Source: Halioglobus japonicus (lineage in GTDB: Bacteria > Pseudomonadota > Gammaproteobacteria > Pseudomonadales > Halieaceae). From it: a stretch of 64,000 nucleotides of DNA. The position numbers were made by a program, and so were the translations under genes. The notes below the pieces were generated by a model. The model searched no databases, was not told where the DNA came from, and worked only from the letters and a program-made list of their open reading frames with translations. The DNA lies in NCBI RefSeq assembly GCF_001983995.1, contig NZ_CP019450.1, forward strand, positions 3,348,001 through 3,412,000, given 5' to 3'. Numbering within the stretch: the first letter of the stretch is position 1; the number at the start of each line of letters is the position of its first letter. Positions 26,931-37,042 of the stretch are shown here, piece by piece.

Positions 26931-28577
26931 TCAGGCTGCTTCAGCGGGCGCCTCAGGCTTTTTTGCCGGCGGACTGCGCCTGGTTGCCGGTTTCTTTTTG
27001 GCCGCGGCGCGTTTTTTCTTGGATGTAGCAGGCTCTACCGTGGCCCGCTTTTCACGCAAGGCCTCGCGATCGGTACGGGTGGGTGGCGGCCGGCGACGCG
27101 ATGCCCGTGGGCGATTCGCCTCGACCGTATCCGGGCGCAGATCGCCGGATTCAAAGCGCACCAGTATTTCTTCCATCGTGCGGCTGATGCGGGTGCACAG
27201 ACGAATCTGTTCCACCTGGGGATAGGCTGAGTGCTCCCCACCTTCCATCAATTCAATCAGATCATTTTCAGAGATATGCGCCAGCAGTTTGGTAGGGTTG
27301 TACCACTTGAAGCTGGGGACAATATTAATATCCCCGCTGTAGTCCTGGTCCATTAAGGCGTGGACGGTATTAAGCATCCAGTTGAACCGGGGCCAGTTGT
27401 CGCCCTGCTTCTGGACAATGCCGCGATAGAAATTAAGTAATTCCCGGCCGACACCGACACCGAGCGAACCGAGGGCCCGGGTCAGGGGACTGCGGTCCTG
27501 ATCCGCATCGAGGAACGGCGTAGCGATGGGGTTCACCATGCTGACGATATAGTGGTTGGTGCTGTAAAGGCGCGACAGGCGTTTGGCCGGCAGGTCGTCG
27601 GCAATAGAGCCGTCCACCCACTTGCGAGTGGGCAGATAGGTCTGCGCTTCCCCGTGCATGTTCTTGGCCATCAGGGTTACCGGAGGAAAGACGCCGGGCA
27701 CAGCGCACGAGGCCATGACGGCGGAGCGAATCAGCACGTTCGGCGAGGTAATGGCGTTGAGCAGGCGCGAGCGTTGATGCGGCTCAGCGGGCGCCACAGT
27801 GATGCTGATCTGACGACCTGTCTTTTCATAGGCTTCCTGAAACGTCATATCAGGGACCATGCGCGCGATCAGCCGCTCGAGATCACCGGCATCAATCTGC
27901 GGGTTGGCGCCGAAGAACATACGGGTAAAGGCACTGGCCTCGCTCTCCGCCTCGAAGTGCACATTGGCGGGCTCAAAAAAGTGTTCGAGCTCGGTGTCAG
28001 AATGGGTTCCCACGACACCGGCCATGATTGAACCGGCACTGGAGCCGGAAATGACCCTTGGCAGCAGGTTTTGCTCCATGAGAGTTTTTACGACGCCCAG
28101 ATGGTAAAAGCCGAGTATCCCGCCACCTGAGAGCATGAGTGCGGAACGGCCGAAGCAGATGTTCGCGCGATAGAAGAAATCCAGTTTTTCCTGTACGTCG
28201 ATCACGTCAGCGGGCAGCTCCGCTAACAGTCGCAGGCACTCGTCGATTTCGTCAATGTACTGCTCAATCAGGCGCTTGGTACCGAAATTGGCCCGACGGT
28301 ATAAACTGGCACGTCCCATGCCACCCATATTGCCGTGGATACCTTCGTTCAGGGTGTAAAGCAGACCGTGGTAATCGTGGCGGGCACGCAGTGTGCGCAA
28401 CCGGTCCAGACGCAGGCGAATCTGGGAAGCATCATACTGACTGCTCTGGTCCACCTCGCGCCAGCGCTTGGCGCCGCTAATCTCGTCGTGCTCCAGAGCG
28501 GCCTCGCGCCACTGCTCGTAGCTGTCAGCCTTATACATTCGCTTCTCGAGCTTTTTCAGCTTGCGGGATTTGCGCAC
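26931..28577 (-). CDS. patatin-like phospholipase with DUF3336 domain
   Basis: 548 residues from a GTG at 28577 that has GAGG seven bases upstream; ATG 28631 or a longer start at 28688 is possible. The N-terminal 130 residues are DUF3336. The patatin core follows with SGGGILGFYHLG (about 150), nucleophile Ser about 180 in GSSAG, and the dyad Asp in WVDGSIADD. This layout matches yeast-type triacylglycerol lipases and bacterial membrane-active patatins. The tail (last 60 residues) is Lys/Arg/Ala/Pro-rich and disordered, which could bind DNA, polyphosphate or acidic membranes. Confidence 0.87.
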   Translation of the reverse strand: MRKSRKLKKLEKRMYKADSYEQWREAALEHDEISGAKRWREVDQSSQYDASQIRLRLDRLRTLRARHDYHGLLYTLNEGIHGNMGGMGRASLYRRANFGTKRLIEQYIDEIDECLRLLAELPADVIDVQEKLDFFYRANICFGRSALMLSGGGILGFYHLGVVKTLMEQNLLPRVISGSSAGSIMAGVVGTHSDTELEHFFEPANVHFEAESEASAFTRMFFGANPQIDAGDLERLIARMVPDMTFQEAYEKTGRQISITVAPAEPHQRSRLLNAITSPNVLIRSAVMASCAVPGVFPPVTLMAKNMHGEAQTYLPTRKWVDGSIADDLPAKRLSRLYSTNHYIVSMVNPIATPFLDADQDRSPLTRALGSLGVGVGRELLNFYRGIVQKQGDNWPRFNWMLNTVHALMDQDYSGDINIVPSFKWYNPTKLLAHISENDLIELMEGGEHSAYPQVEQIRLCTRISRTMEEILVRFESGDLRPDTVEANRPRASRRRPPPTRTDREALREKRATVEPATSKKKRAAAKKKPATRRSPPAKKPEAPAEAA

Positions 28578-28735
28578 CGGGATACCTCTATTGCGTTTTG
28601 AAACCACGTGGGGAGCCCAAGCATAAAACATTCGCTGCGCCGGGCATACCCGTTTTATCGGTCGCACCCGGTCGAGATTTGACCACAATCAATCCAATTA
28701 CCCGCAGGATCGCGTACCATCTTTGTCCACATTAG

Positions 28736-28749
28736 TGACTAGTTGGTCA
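28736..28749. promoter_or_regulatory. candidate operator for the RND efflux operon
   Basis: TGACTAGTTGGTCA is an imperfect palindrome (arms TGACYA / TRGTCA) 73 bases before the efflux adaptor start. This shape is typical of TetR-type operators that control RND pumps, but no such regulator gene is next to it. A TAAAAT at 28777-28782 may be a -10 element. The rest of 28578-28821 has no other visible feature. Confidence 0.35.
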
Positions 28750-28821
28750 AGACTGGGTAAACAGTTGAAAAGCACTTAAAATACAGACACTTACAAACCA
28801 AAATACAAACCGAGGTCCAAT

Positions 28822-29895
28822 TTGCGCGCTTATCTGTACGTTTCGCTCATTCTGCTGGTGATTTTTGGTGGCATTTCAGGCTACCTCTATAACAAGTTCA
28901 GCGTTCTTGCGAACACTGACTTCAGTCCTCCGCCGGTTACGGTCGCAGCAGCGACCGCAAGAATGGAAACCTGGCCCTCGGTGCTGCAGGCGGTAGGCAC
29001 TATTCGCGCGGTCAATGGTGCCAACCTCGCTGCGGAAGCCAGCGGTGAAGTGACCAACATCAGCGTGGCCTCCGGACAGGAGGTAGAGGCAGGCCAACTG
29101 CTGCTCACCCTCAACGACAGCCTAGAGCAGGCCAGCAAGCGCCGGGCAGAAGCCAACCTGGTACTGGCGCGACAGTTGTATGAGCGCGATGAAAGTCTGA
29201 TCAAGCAGAAATCTATTCCCCAGAGCCAGTACGATCGCTCCCGGGCAGATCTGGATGCAGCGGTGGCGAGCATTGCCGAGATCGAAGCACAGCTGGGCAA
29301 CAAACGCATCGTGGCTCCCTTTGCCGGCCGCGTCGGCATTATCGAGGTCAAGGCCGGCGACTATATCGATTCCGGCACATCGATTACGACGCTGCAGGAC
29401 TTATCCCAACTGGAAGTGGACTTTTCGGTCCCGGCCCGCCACTACCCCGAACTTCGCGCCGGCCTCGACATTGCCGTGCGCACAGCCTCCTCAGAGCAGA
29501 CCTTTGCGGCAACGCTGCAAGCCGTCGACGCCGCCGTTGACACCGGCACCCGCAACCTCGCGCTGCGGGCCCTGCTCAGTGATAGCGAGGGACTGCTGCC
29601 CGGCATGTTCGCGCAACTGGATATAGACCTCGATCAGGCACGCGACGTGGTCACCCTGCCCGAGACTGCCGTCACCTACTCTGCCCAGGGCGATACCGTT
29701 TACGTGGTCACTAACGACGACGAAGGCTTGCTCGTCATGCCCCGGGTAATACGCTCCGGTGAAGTGCGAGATGGCCGAACTGAGATTCGCAGCGGGGTAG
29801 AGTCCGGCGAGCGTATTGTCAGCGTCGGTCAGAATAAGCTGTATCGCGGCGCCCGGATTGTGCTGGAAGAAAATCCGGCGGACTTCACCCAATGA
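28822..29895 (+). CDS. RND efflux periplasmic adaptor (membrane fusion protein)
   Basis: 357 residues with a TTG start and GAGG seven bases upstream. An N-terminal membrane helix (4-22) is followed by the lipoyl-like half motifs (EVTNISVASGQEVEAGQLL and IVAPFAGRVGIIEVKAGDY) on either side of a short coiled-coil hairpin, then beta-barrel and membrane-proximal domains. It connects the RND pump to an outer-membrane channel. The last codons overlap the pump gene (ATGA). No outer-membrane factor is in this operon, so it probably uses one encoded elsewhere. Confidence 0.92.
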   Translation: MRAYLYVSLILLVIFGGISGYLYNKFSVLANTDFSPPPVTVAAATARMETWPSVLQAVGTIRAVNGANLAAEASGEVTNISVASGQEVEAGQLLLTLNDSLEQASKRRAEANLVLARQLYERDESLIKQKSIPQSQYDRSRADLDAAVASIAEIEAQLGNKRIVAPFAGRVGIIEVKAGDYIDSGTSITTLQDLSQLEVDFSVPARHYPELRAGLDIAVRTASSEQTFAATLQAVDAAVDTGTRNLALRALLSDSEGLLPGMFAQLDIDLDQARDVVTLPETAVTYSAQGDTVYVVTNDDEGLLVMPRVIRSGEVRDGRTEIRSGVESGERIVSVGQNKLYRGARIVLEENPADFTQ

Positions 29896-32800
29896 GGTTT
29901 ACCGATCGCTTCATCCAACGCCCGGTCCTGGCCATTGTCGTCAGCAGCCTGTTGCTGCTGCTCGGGGGTGCCTCCCTGTCAAAGGTCGGTGTCCGAGAAT
30001 TTCCCGAGCTTGAGCGCAGCGTTATCTATATCGAAACCTACTACCCGGGCGCCAGCGCGCGCACCGTGCAGGGGTTCGTCACCAACCCATTGCAGATCAA
30101 GATCGCCGGTGCCAAGGGCATCGAGTACATGGTGTCTGACAGCCAGCCAGGCGTGTCTTCGATTACCGTCCATGTACGCCTGGGTGAGAATAGTACCGAC
30201 GTGCTCAATGAGGTCATCGCCAAGGTAAACGAAGCCCGGGGTGACCTGCCACGGGAGATCGAAGATCCAGTAATCTCCAATGCATCAGGCGCCGAAGCGA
30301 TGATTTACATCGGCTTTTACAGCGAGCAGATGACCGCATACCAGGTGACGGATTTCCTGTCTCGCAATGTCCAACCGGAACTGGCAACACTGCCCGGCGT
30401 TGGCCAGGCTGGCATCTTCTCCCGGCGCCTCGCCATGCGCGTCTGGCTAGACCCTGTGCGCATGGCCGCTCTCGGCGTGACAGCGGAAGACATCAACAAC
30501 ACTATTCGGCGCGACAATTTCATTTCCGCTGCAGGGGCCACCGAGGGCCAGATGGTGCGGGTAACCGTAGATGCCCGCACCGACCTGCAATCACCGGATG
30601 ATTTTGCCAATCTGGTGGTGCGCCAGGTCGACGACGAGCGCATTCGTCTGGGTGACGTGGCCGACGTGGAAATGGATGCCGAGTCGCGCCAGTTTAAATC
30701 GCTATCCAGTGGTCGTGACGCGGTATTCATGTCTATTACACCCGCGCCCGATGCCAATCCACTGGAAGTCTCGCGGGCGATCCACGACACGCTGCCACTG
30801 ATCGAGGCGATGCTGCCAGCAGACATGGAAATGTTGCTCGACTGGGACGGCTCGGTTGTCATCGACGAAGCACTGTCAGAGGTTATCGCAACGCTGATCG
30901 AGGCGGTGCTCATTGTCATTCTGGTGATCTACCTGTTCCTGGGTTCTTTCCGGGTCGTGCTCATTCCCCTGGTAGCCATACCACTGTCGCTGATCGGCGT
31001 GGTGTTCCTGATCTGGACCATGGGCTTCTCCCTCAACCTGCTCACACTGCTGGCCATGGTGATTGCGATCGGCCTCGTCGTGGACGATGCGATTGTGGTG
31101 GTGGAGAACGTGCACCGACATATCGAGGAAGGTGCCACCCCCTACAATGCGGCCCTGCAGGGGGCGCGCGAGGTTGCCCTGCCGGTCGTGGCGATGACGC
31201 TCACACTGGTAGCCGTATACGCCCCCATCAGCTTTATTGGCGGACTCACCGGCGCCCTGTTCAGTGAATTCGCACTGACGCTTGCCGGGGCAGTTGTTAT
31301 TTCCGGTGTAGTGGCACTCACTCTCAGTCCCATGATGAGCTCGCGGGTGCTCAAGGACGCCGAGCACCAGGGACGTTTTGCAGACTGGCTGGACCACCGT
31401 TTTGAGCAATTGGTCGCAGCCTATCGCGGTATCCTGGATGCCTGCCTGGCCAACCGTGGGGCTGTGTTGCTGCTGGCGTTCTGCCTGCTCGCCAGTCTGC
31501 CCTTGCTGTTTGCCCTGGCCCAGGAAGAATTGGCACCAGAGGAAGATACCGGCGGTATCTTCATGGTGGGCAATGCCCCGCGCTACGCCAACCTGGAATA
31601 CTCCGATTTCTACCTCAACAAGGTGGTCGATATCTGGCGGGAAATTCCTGAGTTCAGCCACTCCTGGCAAGTGATTCAACCCGGCAGTAATTTTGGCGGC
31701 ATCACTCTGCACCCCTGGGATGAGCGCGAGCGCACCCAGCAGGAGGCCATGAAGGAATTGCAGGCCAATCTCGGCGCGGTCGCCGGTATGGAGATGTTTG
31801 CGTTCTCCTCGCCGTCGCTACCGGGAGCAGACGCCGGCCTGCCGGTCAGTTTCGTGGTCGCCTCCACGGCTGACTACCGCGATGTAAAACGTGTCGGCGA
31901 CGAACTACTTCAAGCAGCCAGAGAATCGGGCCTGTTTGCGTTTGTTACTCAGAGCCTCGACTTTGACCGACCGGAAATCGTTCTACACGTTGATCGAGAA
32001 CGCGCCGCACGGCTGGGTATTTCCATGCAGTCGATCGGCGAAACCCTGGCCGTCATGCTCGGCGAAGCGGAGGTCAATCGCTTTACCCTGGAGGGACGCA
32101 GCTACAAGGTGATTCCCCAGGCGGGACGCAACTTCAGAATGACGCGCGAGGAGTTGGCTAAATACTACCTGCGTACCGGCGGCGGGGACCTGGTGCCCAT
32201 GTCGGCCGTGGTGCGCCTGGACAGCCAGGTGGAGCCCAATTCGCTGACCCAGTACCAGCAACTCAACAGCACGGTGATTCAGGGCATCGTCATGCCACCC
32301 AATTCACTCGGTGCCGGCCTGACGTTCCTGAACGACACCTTGGCGGAGATCGCCCCCCCGACATTCCGCGCCGGCTATACCGGAGCGTCGCGTCGGTTTA
32401 TCGAGGAAACAGCCTCATTCCCGGTATTATTCAGTTTGTCGATGATGCTGATCTTCCTGGTGCTCGCGGCCCAGTTCAACAGCTTTAGAGATCCGCTGGT
32501 GGTACTGGTCACCGTGCCGCTGTCTATCTTTGGCGCCATCGTTCCCATTGCCCTGGGTTTCGCGACGCTCAATATCTACACCCAGGTGGGACTGCTCACG
32601 CTGATTGGTTTAATCAGCAAACACGGTATTCTCATCGTGGAATTTGCCAATAAACTGGCAGAGCACGGCGTGGATCGGCGCGAGGCGGTGCTCACGGCAG
32701 CCAGCCAGCGTCTGCGGCCCATTCTCATGACCACATTTGCGACGGTGCTTGGCGTATGGCCGCTGGTGATTGCATCCGGTGCCGGCGCTGAAAGCCGTTT

Positions 32801-32951
32801 CAGCATCGGGCTGGTGATTACCGCCGGCATGCTGGTAGGCACACTGTTTACGCTGTTCGTCGTACCGGTGTTCTATCTGCCCTTCAGTAAACGCAAACAG
32901 GCATCCACAACCGCCCCTGTCCCCGCAGCAGAGGCGGTAAGCAATCCCTAG
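29892..32951 (+). CDS. RND-family multidrug efflux permease (HAE1 type)
   Basis: 1019 residues, typical size for AcrB/MexF-type pumps. The first helix starts at about residue 12, and the proton-relay aspartates are D398 and D399 in LVVDDAIVVVENV. Two large periplasmic loops separate the halves. It exports hydrophobic compounds using the proton gradient. The stop TAG is on a CTAG shared with the convergent acyl-CoA ligase. Substrate range cannot be predicted; a drug, bile-salt or fatty-acid role is possible. Confidence 0.95.
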   Translation: MRFTDRFIQRPVLAIVVSSLLLLLGGASLSKVGVREFPELERSVIYIETYYPGASARTVQGFVTNPLQIKIAGAKGIEYMVSDSQPGVSSITVHVRLGENSTDVLNEVIAKVNEARGDLPREIEDPVISNASGAEAMIYIGFYSEQMTAYQVTDFLSRNVQPELATLPGVGQAGIFSRRLAMRVWLDPVRMAALGVTAEDINNTIRRDNFISAAGATEGQMVRVTVDARTDLQSPDDFANLVVRQVDDERIRLGDVADVEMDAESRQFKSLSSGRDAVFMSITPAPDANPLEVSRAIHDTLPLIEAMLPADMEMLLDWDGSVVIDEALSEVIATLIEAVLIVILVIYLFLGSFRVVLIPLVAIPLSLIGVVFLIWTMGFSLNLLTLLAMVIAIGLVVDDAIVVVENVHRHIEEGATPYNAALQGAREVALPVVAMTLTLVAVYAPISFIGGLTGALFSEFALTLAGAVVISGVVALTLSPMMSSRVLKDAEHQGRFADWLDHRFEQLVAAYRGILDACLANRGAVLLLAFCLLASLPLLFALAQEELAPEEDTGGIFMVGNAPRYANLEYSDFYLNKVVDIWREIPEFSHSWQVIQPGSNFGGITLHPWDERERTQQEAMKELQANLGAVAGMEMFAFSSPSLPGADAGLPVSFVVASTADYRDVKRVGDELLQAARESGLFAFVTQSLDFDRPEIVLHVDRERAARLGISMQSIGETLAVMLGEAEVNRFTLEGRSYKVIPQAGRNFRMTREELAKYYLRTGGGDLVPMSAVVRLDSQVEPNSLTQYQQLNSTVIQGIVMPPNSLGAGLTFLNDTLAEIAPPTFRAGYTGASRRFIEETASFPVLFSLSMMLIFLVLAAQFNSFRDPLVVLVTVPLSIFGAIVPIALGFATLNIYTQVGLLTLIGLISKHGILIVEFANKLAEHGVDRREAVLTAASQRLRPILMTTFATVLGVWPLVIASGAGAESRFSIGLVITAGMLVGTLFTLFVVPVFYLPFSKRKQASTTAPVPAAEAVSNP

Positions 32952-34501
32952 TCGATTTTATCGTCTGCTCTGGCGCCGCCCTTGTACTCTTCCATGAGGT
33001 GGCGCTTGTACAGCTTGCCGTTATCCATTCGCGGTAACTTGGGATGGAAATCCAATGCCCGGGGCAGCTTGATATTGGAGATGCGCTCACGCAGCCATTC
33101 CATGATTTCGATGGCCGTCTCGTCAGTGGCATCAGCCCAGTTCATGGGTTCAACCACAGCCTGCACCTTCTCGCCAAACTCTTCGCAGGGAATGCCGAAC
33201 ACCGCCACGTCAGCAATTTTTTCATGGCTGATAAGTGCGTTTTCAATTTCCTGCGGGTATATGTTCACGCCACCGGAAATAATCATGAAGTTCTTGCGGT
33301 CGGTGAGATAGAGGAAGCCGTCTTCGTCGACATAACCCACGTCACCGGTGGTGGCCCAACCCTTGTCATTGTAGGCCCCAGCGGTTTTCTCCGGTTCGTC
33401 GTGATAGGTGAACGTTGCCGCCTCACCGCCAAAATAAATGGTCCCGATTTCCCCGGTAGGCAGTTCGTTGCCTTCATCGTCGACAATATGCAATTCTCCG
33501 ACAAATGCCGGGCCGACTGAGCCCTTGTGGGTCAACCAGGCATCGGAGTCAATAATCGTCGCGCCGATGCCCTCGCTGGCTGCGTAGTATTCGACGATGA
33601 CCGGGCCCCACCAGTCGATCATTTTTTCTTTGACTTCCACGGGGCAAGGCGCCGCCGCATGAATGGCAAACTGCATGCTGCTCACATCGTATTTGGCGCG
33701 CACCTCATCGGGCAGTTTAAGCATACGCACAAACATAATGGGCACCCACTGACTGTGGGTAACTCGGTGCTCGTCAATTAATGCCAGAGCACGCTCGGGA
33801 TCAAAACCCTGCATGACAATTGAGGTGCCGCCCTGAAAAATATTCATCATGTTGTAGTAGAGCGGCGCCGCGTGATACAGCGGCGCAGGCGACAGATAAA
33901 CCGTTTCTTCAGCAAAGCCGAAGGCCTGCCCCAACGTGGTGGCAAGGCCCGGGGCCGCGTCGACATCGGTATCAGTCGGCGGCACAAATACGCCCTTGGG
34001 CTGACCGGTCGTACCCGATGAATACAGCATGGCCGCACCCATTTCCTGATCGGCGATTTCCGTTTCCGGCTGCAGGCTAAGCGCCTCTTCCCAGGACTCA
34101 TAACCCTCACTGATTCCGCCCACCATGTAGTAGTGGTCGACTCCGCTGGACACGGATTTGACATCACTGGCGACCGCCTCCAGTTCGTGCGAACCGATAA
34201 ACAGACTGGCACCGCAATTGTCGAGAATGTAGGCCGTCTCATCGCGTTTGAGGTGGGTGGAGATCGGGGTATAGATCAAACCGGAACGCTGCGCCGCCCA
34301 GCAGATTTCCAGAAACCGGGGATTGTTCTCCATCATCAGGGCAATATGGTCGCCCGCTTGCAAACCCAGGCTGCGGAACAACTGCGCGCCCTGATTGGAG
34401 CGCTGGTCGAGCTGTCGATACGTTACCATCTCCCCGGAGTCACCCATAATATAGGCGGGCTTGTGGGGATACAGGGCGGCGGTGTGGCGTGGATGTGGCA
34501 T
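32948..34501 (-). CDS. acyl-CoA synthetase (AMP-binding, class I)
   Basis: 517 residues. MLYSSGTTGQPKGV is the P-loop-like A3 motif, ATTGDVGYVDEDG the hinge-near ATP motif, and MDNGKLYKRHL carries the catalytic C-terminal Lys. The chain has a long mid-region resembling fatty-acyl-CoA ligases of the FadD3/FadD17-like groups. It activates a carboxylic acid for beta-oxidation. The thioesterase gene is 67 bases upstream on the same strand. Confidence 0.9.
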   Translation of the reverse strand: MPHPRHTAALYPHKPAYIMGDSGEMVTYRQLDQRSNQGAQLFRSLGLQAGDHIALMMENNPRFLEICWAAQRSGLIYTPISTHLKRDETAYILDNCGASLFIGSHELEAVASDVKSVSSGVDHYYMVGGISEGYESWEEALSLQPETEIADQEMGAAMLYSSGTTGQPKGVFVPPTDTDVDAAPGLATTLGQAFGFAEETVYLSPAPLYHAAPLYYNMMNIFQGGTSIVMQGFDPERALALIDEHRVTHSQWVPIMFVRMLKLPDEVRAKYDVSSMQFAIHAAAPCPVEVKEKMIDWWGPVIVEYYAASEGIGATIIDSDAWLTHKGSVGPAFVGELHIVDDEGNELPTGEIGTIYFGGEAATFTYHDEPEKTAGAYNDKGWATTGDVGYVDEDGFLYLTDRKNFMIISGGVNIYPQEIENALISHEKIADVAVFGIPCEEFGEKVQAVVEPMNWADATDETAIEIMEWLRERISNIKLPRALDFHPKLPRMDNGKLYKRHLMEEYKGGARADDKID

Positions 34502-34568
34502 AGCGTCTCTCTAATATTTATAGGCGTTTGCTGTAACTAGTATAGGCCTTATCCGCGTTGTTAAGTGG

Positions 34569-35411
34569 CTAGTTTTTACGCATAAGACCCTGTTGCATAA
34601 CCGTGGCCACGTGGCGGCCCTCGTGCGTAAAGAAGCGCCCCCTGACCAGGGTTCTGCCGCCGCTGTTGCGCTCAAGGTCGGCGGTATGCAGCAGCCAGTT
34701 ATCGGCCCGGAAATCGCCGTGGTACCAGATCGCGTGATCAAGGCTCGCCACCTGCAAAGAGCGATCCCAATAGGAGCGGCCGTGCTGAATCAGGCCGGCA
34801 TCGAGCAACATGGTGTCGGAAAAATACGTGAGCAGCGATCGGTGCAAGGTAGGGTCATCGCCCACCGGGGCAGTGGTGCGCATCCAATTGTACAAACGCC
34901 CGGGCATTTGCTCGGGCTCTCGCCAGTTAATGGGTGTACCCATACGGACGTCCAGATCTTCGCCGTCGGTAATCATGAAGTCCTCATTCAGCACGTTATG
35001 CTCTAGCGCGCGCTCGCGCTCTGAAGGCAGGTCTTCGGGGGGTGTAATACCCTCGGGGAACTCCGGCTGAAAGTCGAAGCTGTCATCCGCGAGCTGAAAA
35101 GACATGGAGCTCACCAGTATTGGCTTACCCTCCTGCAGGGCCACTACCCGGCGCGAGCTGAAGCTGCCGCCATCGCGAGCTCGCTCCACCTCGTAGGTGA
35201 CGGGTTTACTGCAATCCCCGGGACGCAGGAAGTAGGCGTGCTGCGAGTGAATGGGCCGTTCCTCGGCCACCGTCTGCTGGGCTGCGCTCACCGCCTGCGC
35301 CAGCACCTGCCCCCCATAAATTCGAAAGCCCTTGGGGTGCATGTTTTCGCCGACGAAACTGTCCTCGCCAACGGCTTGTGGCTCGAGTACCCGGAGTAAT
35401 TGTTCCAGCAT
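34569..35411 (-). CDS. acyl-CoA thioesterase II (TesB type)
   Basis: 280 residues with a double hot-dog fold. The first half holds YGGQVLAQAVSAA and HSQHAYFLRPGD; the second holds DHAIWYHGDFRADNW, with the Asp/Thr/Gln catalytic set expected in TesB (Asp of DHAIW). It hydrolyses medium or long acyl-CoA to free acid and CoA. I chose ATG 35411; a TTG four codons earlier is possible. Shares a 103-base divergent region with the DUF1445 gene. Confidence 0.9.
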   Translation of the reverse strand: MLEQLLRVLEPQAVGEDSFVGENMHPKGFRIYGGQVLAQAVSAAQQTVAEERPIHSQHAYFLRPGDCSKPVTYEVERARDGGSFSSRRVVALQEGKPILVSSMSFQLADDSFDFQPEFPEGITPPEDLPSERERALEHNVLNEDFMITDGEDLDVRMGTPINWREPEQMPGRLYNWMRTTAPVGDDPTLHRSLLTYFSDTMLLDAGLIQHGRSYWDRSLQVASLDHAIWYHGDFRADNWLLHTADLERNSGGRTLVRGRFFTHEGRHVATVMQQGLMRKN

Positions 35412-35514
35412 GCTTAAATCCAAAAAATCACATGGATGAGAATTGAACGGCCATTATCCAGAAATCCCATTCTGTGCCAAACTTATCCGGCAAATTTTCA
35501 GTGGAACCCTATGA

Positions 35515-36300
35515 ATGAATCAGGACACCAGCCCCCAGGCTCTGCGCGAGGCCATCCGTCGCGGCGACTTTACCGGCAACACCTCGGGCTACTCCGCAGG
35601 TTTCGTCCAGTGCAACCTCACTATTCTACCCGCTGACTGGGCGTCGGACTTTTTGCGTTTCTGCCAGGCCAACCCCAAGCCCTGCCCGCTGGTGGGCATG
35701 TCGACATCGCCAGGCGATACCGCTTTACCACCTTTGGGTAGTATTGACATCAGAACCGATGTGCCAAGCTACCGTGTTTTTCGCGATGGTGAATTCACCG
35801 AAGAAGTAAACGATATCACCGCGCTGTGGCGCGATGATCTGGTGGTGTTTGCGCTGGGTTGTTCTTTTTCTTTTGAAGAAGCCCTGCTGGCCGATGGCCT
35901 GGACGTGCGCAACGTCAGTGAAGGCGTGAATGTACCCATGTATCGCACCAATATTGAGTGCACACCGGCAGGCCCCTTCAAAGGCAACATGGTGGTCAGC
36001 ATGCGTCCATTCAAGGCCGCCGACGCGATTCGCGCTGTACAGATTTGTACGCGCTTTCCTTCAGTTCACGGAGCACCGATTCATCTCGGCGATCCAGGCC
36101 TGATAGGTATAGAAGATATTAACCAGCCGGACTACGGCGACCCGGTCACCTTGGCTGACGATGAGCTGCCTGTGTTCTGGGCTTGCGGCGTTACACCGCA
36201 AGTGGCGCTGGAGGCGGCAAAGCCGCCCTTTGCCATCACCCACAGCCCTGGCCATATGCTGGTAACGGATTTACGCAACAGCCAACTGGCGGTGCTCTGA
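35515..36300 (+). CDS. DUF1445 putative hydro-lyase / D-glutamate cyclase N-terminal-type protein
   Basis: 261 residues, a normal full-length DUF1445 (YcsI) protein. In mammalian DGLUCY the N-terminal half is this domain and the C-terminal half is DUF4392; here the DUF4392 part is a separate gene at 38658. The conserved [31 protein letters not shown] and [12 protein letters not shown] blocks are intact. Next gene pxpA follows after 10 bases. Strong evidence for family; the reaction (lyase or cyclase) is inference from DGLUCY and operon context. Confidence 0.9.
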   Translation: MNQDTSPQALREAIRRGDFTGNTSGYSAGFVQCNLTILPADWASDFLRFCQANPKPCPLVGMSTSPGDTALPPLGSIDIRTDVPSYRVFRDGEFTEEVNDITALWRDDLVVFALGCSFSFEEALLADGLDVRNVSEGVNVPMYRTNIECTPAGPFKGNMVVSMRPFKAADAIRAVQICTRFPSVHGAPIHLGDPGLIGIEDINQPDYGDPVTLADDELPVFWACGVTPQVALEAAKPPFAITHSPGHMLVTDLRNSQLAVL

Positions 36301-36310
36301 GGACAACACA

Positions 36311-37042
36311 ATGCTGCTCAATTGCGACCTGGGTGAAAGTTACGGCAGCTGGACCATGGGTCTGGATGCCGAGGTTATGCCGCATATCGATCAGGCCAAT
36401 ATTGCCTGCGGCTTTCACGGCGGCGATCCGCTTACCATGCACAAAACCTTGCAGCTGGCCGCCGAACACGGCGTATCCGTCGGCGCCCACCCCGCCTACC
36501 CCGACCTGGTGGGCTTTGGTCGCCGCTCCATGGCCTTGTCCGCGGAAGAAATTATTGCCAGCGTGCAATACCAGGTAGCCGCCATTGACGGCATGGCTGC
36601 CAGCAGCGGCGTTACCCTGGCCTACGTAAAACCCCACGGCGCTTTGTACAACGACATGATGGCTAACGCCGAGACCCGCCGCGCCATTATGCAGGCTGTC
36701 GCGTCTTACCACCGCCCCCTGAAGCTCATGTTGCAGGCCACACCCGATGCCGACCTGCATCGCAGTGAGGCTGCCGAGTTTGACCTCGAGCTATTACTCG
36801 AAGCTTTTGCAGATCGCTGCTACGACGACGACGGCAAACTGCTGTCACGACGCAAGCCCGGTGCTGTGCACACACGTGAAAAGATGCTGGCGCAGGTCAG
36901 CCAACTGCAGCGTGAGGGCACACTGACGACTGTCAGCGGCCATGCATTGCCCCTCGCGGCGGATACCTTGTGCGTACACGGTGACAACATCGAGGGCGTC
37001 CAGGCCATCCGCGAGATTCGTCAGTTGGTTGCCGGGAACTGA
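36311..37042 (+). CDS. pxpA: 5-oxoprolinase subunit PxpA (LamB/YcsF family)
   Basis: 243 residues, family-typical (about 245). Signature blocks: LLNCDLGESYGSW at the start, ANIACGFHGGDP (about 35-46), GAHPAYPD, and KPHGALYND. Together with PxpB and PxpC it opens 5-oxoproline to glutamate at the cost of ATP. Directly followed by pxpB with no gap. The family is very well marked; only the stereochemistry of the natural substrate is open. Confidence 0.95.
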   Translation: MLLNCDLGESYGSWTMGLDAEVMPHIDQANIACGFHGGDPLTMHKTLQLAAEHGVSVGAHPAYPDLVGFGRRSMALSAEEIIASVQYQVAAIDGMAASSGVTLAYVKPHGALYNDMMANAETRRAIMQAVASYHRPLKLMLQATPDADLHRSEAAEFDLELLLEAFADRCYDDDGKLLSRRKPGAVHTREKMLAQVSQLQREGTLTTVSGHALPLAADTLCVHGDNIEGVQAIREIRQLVAGN

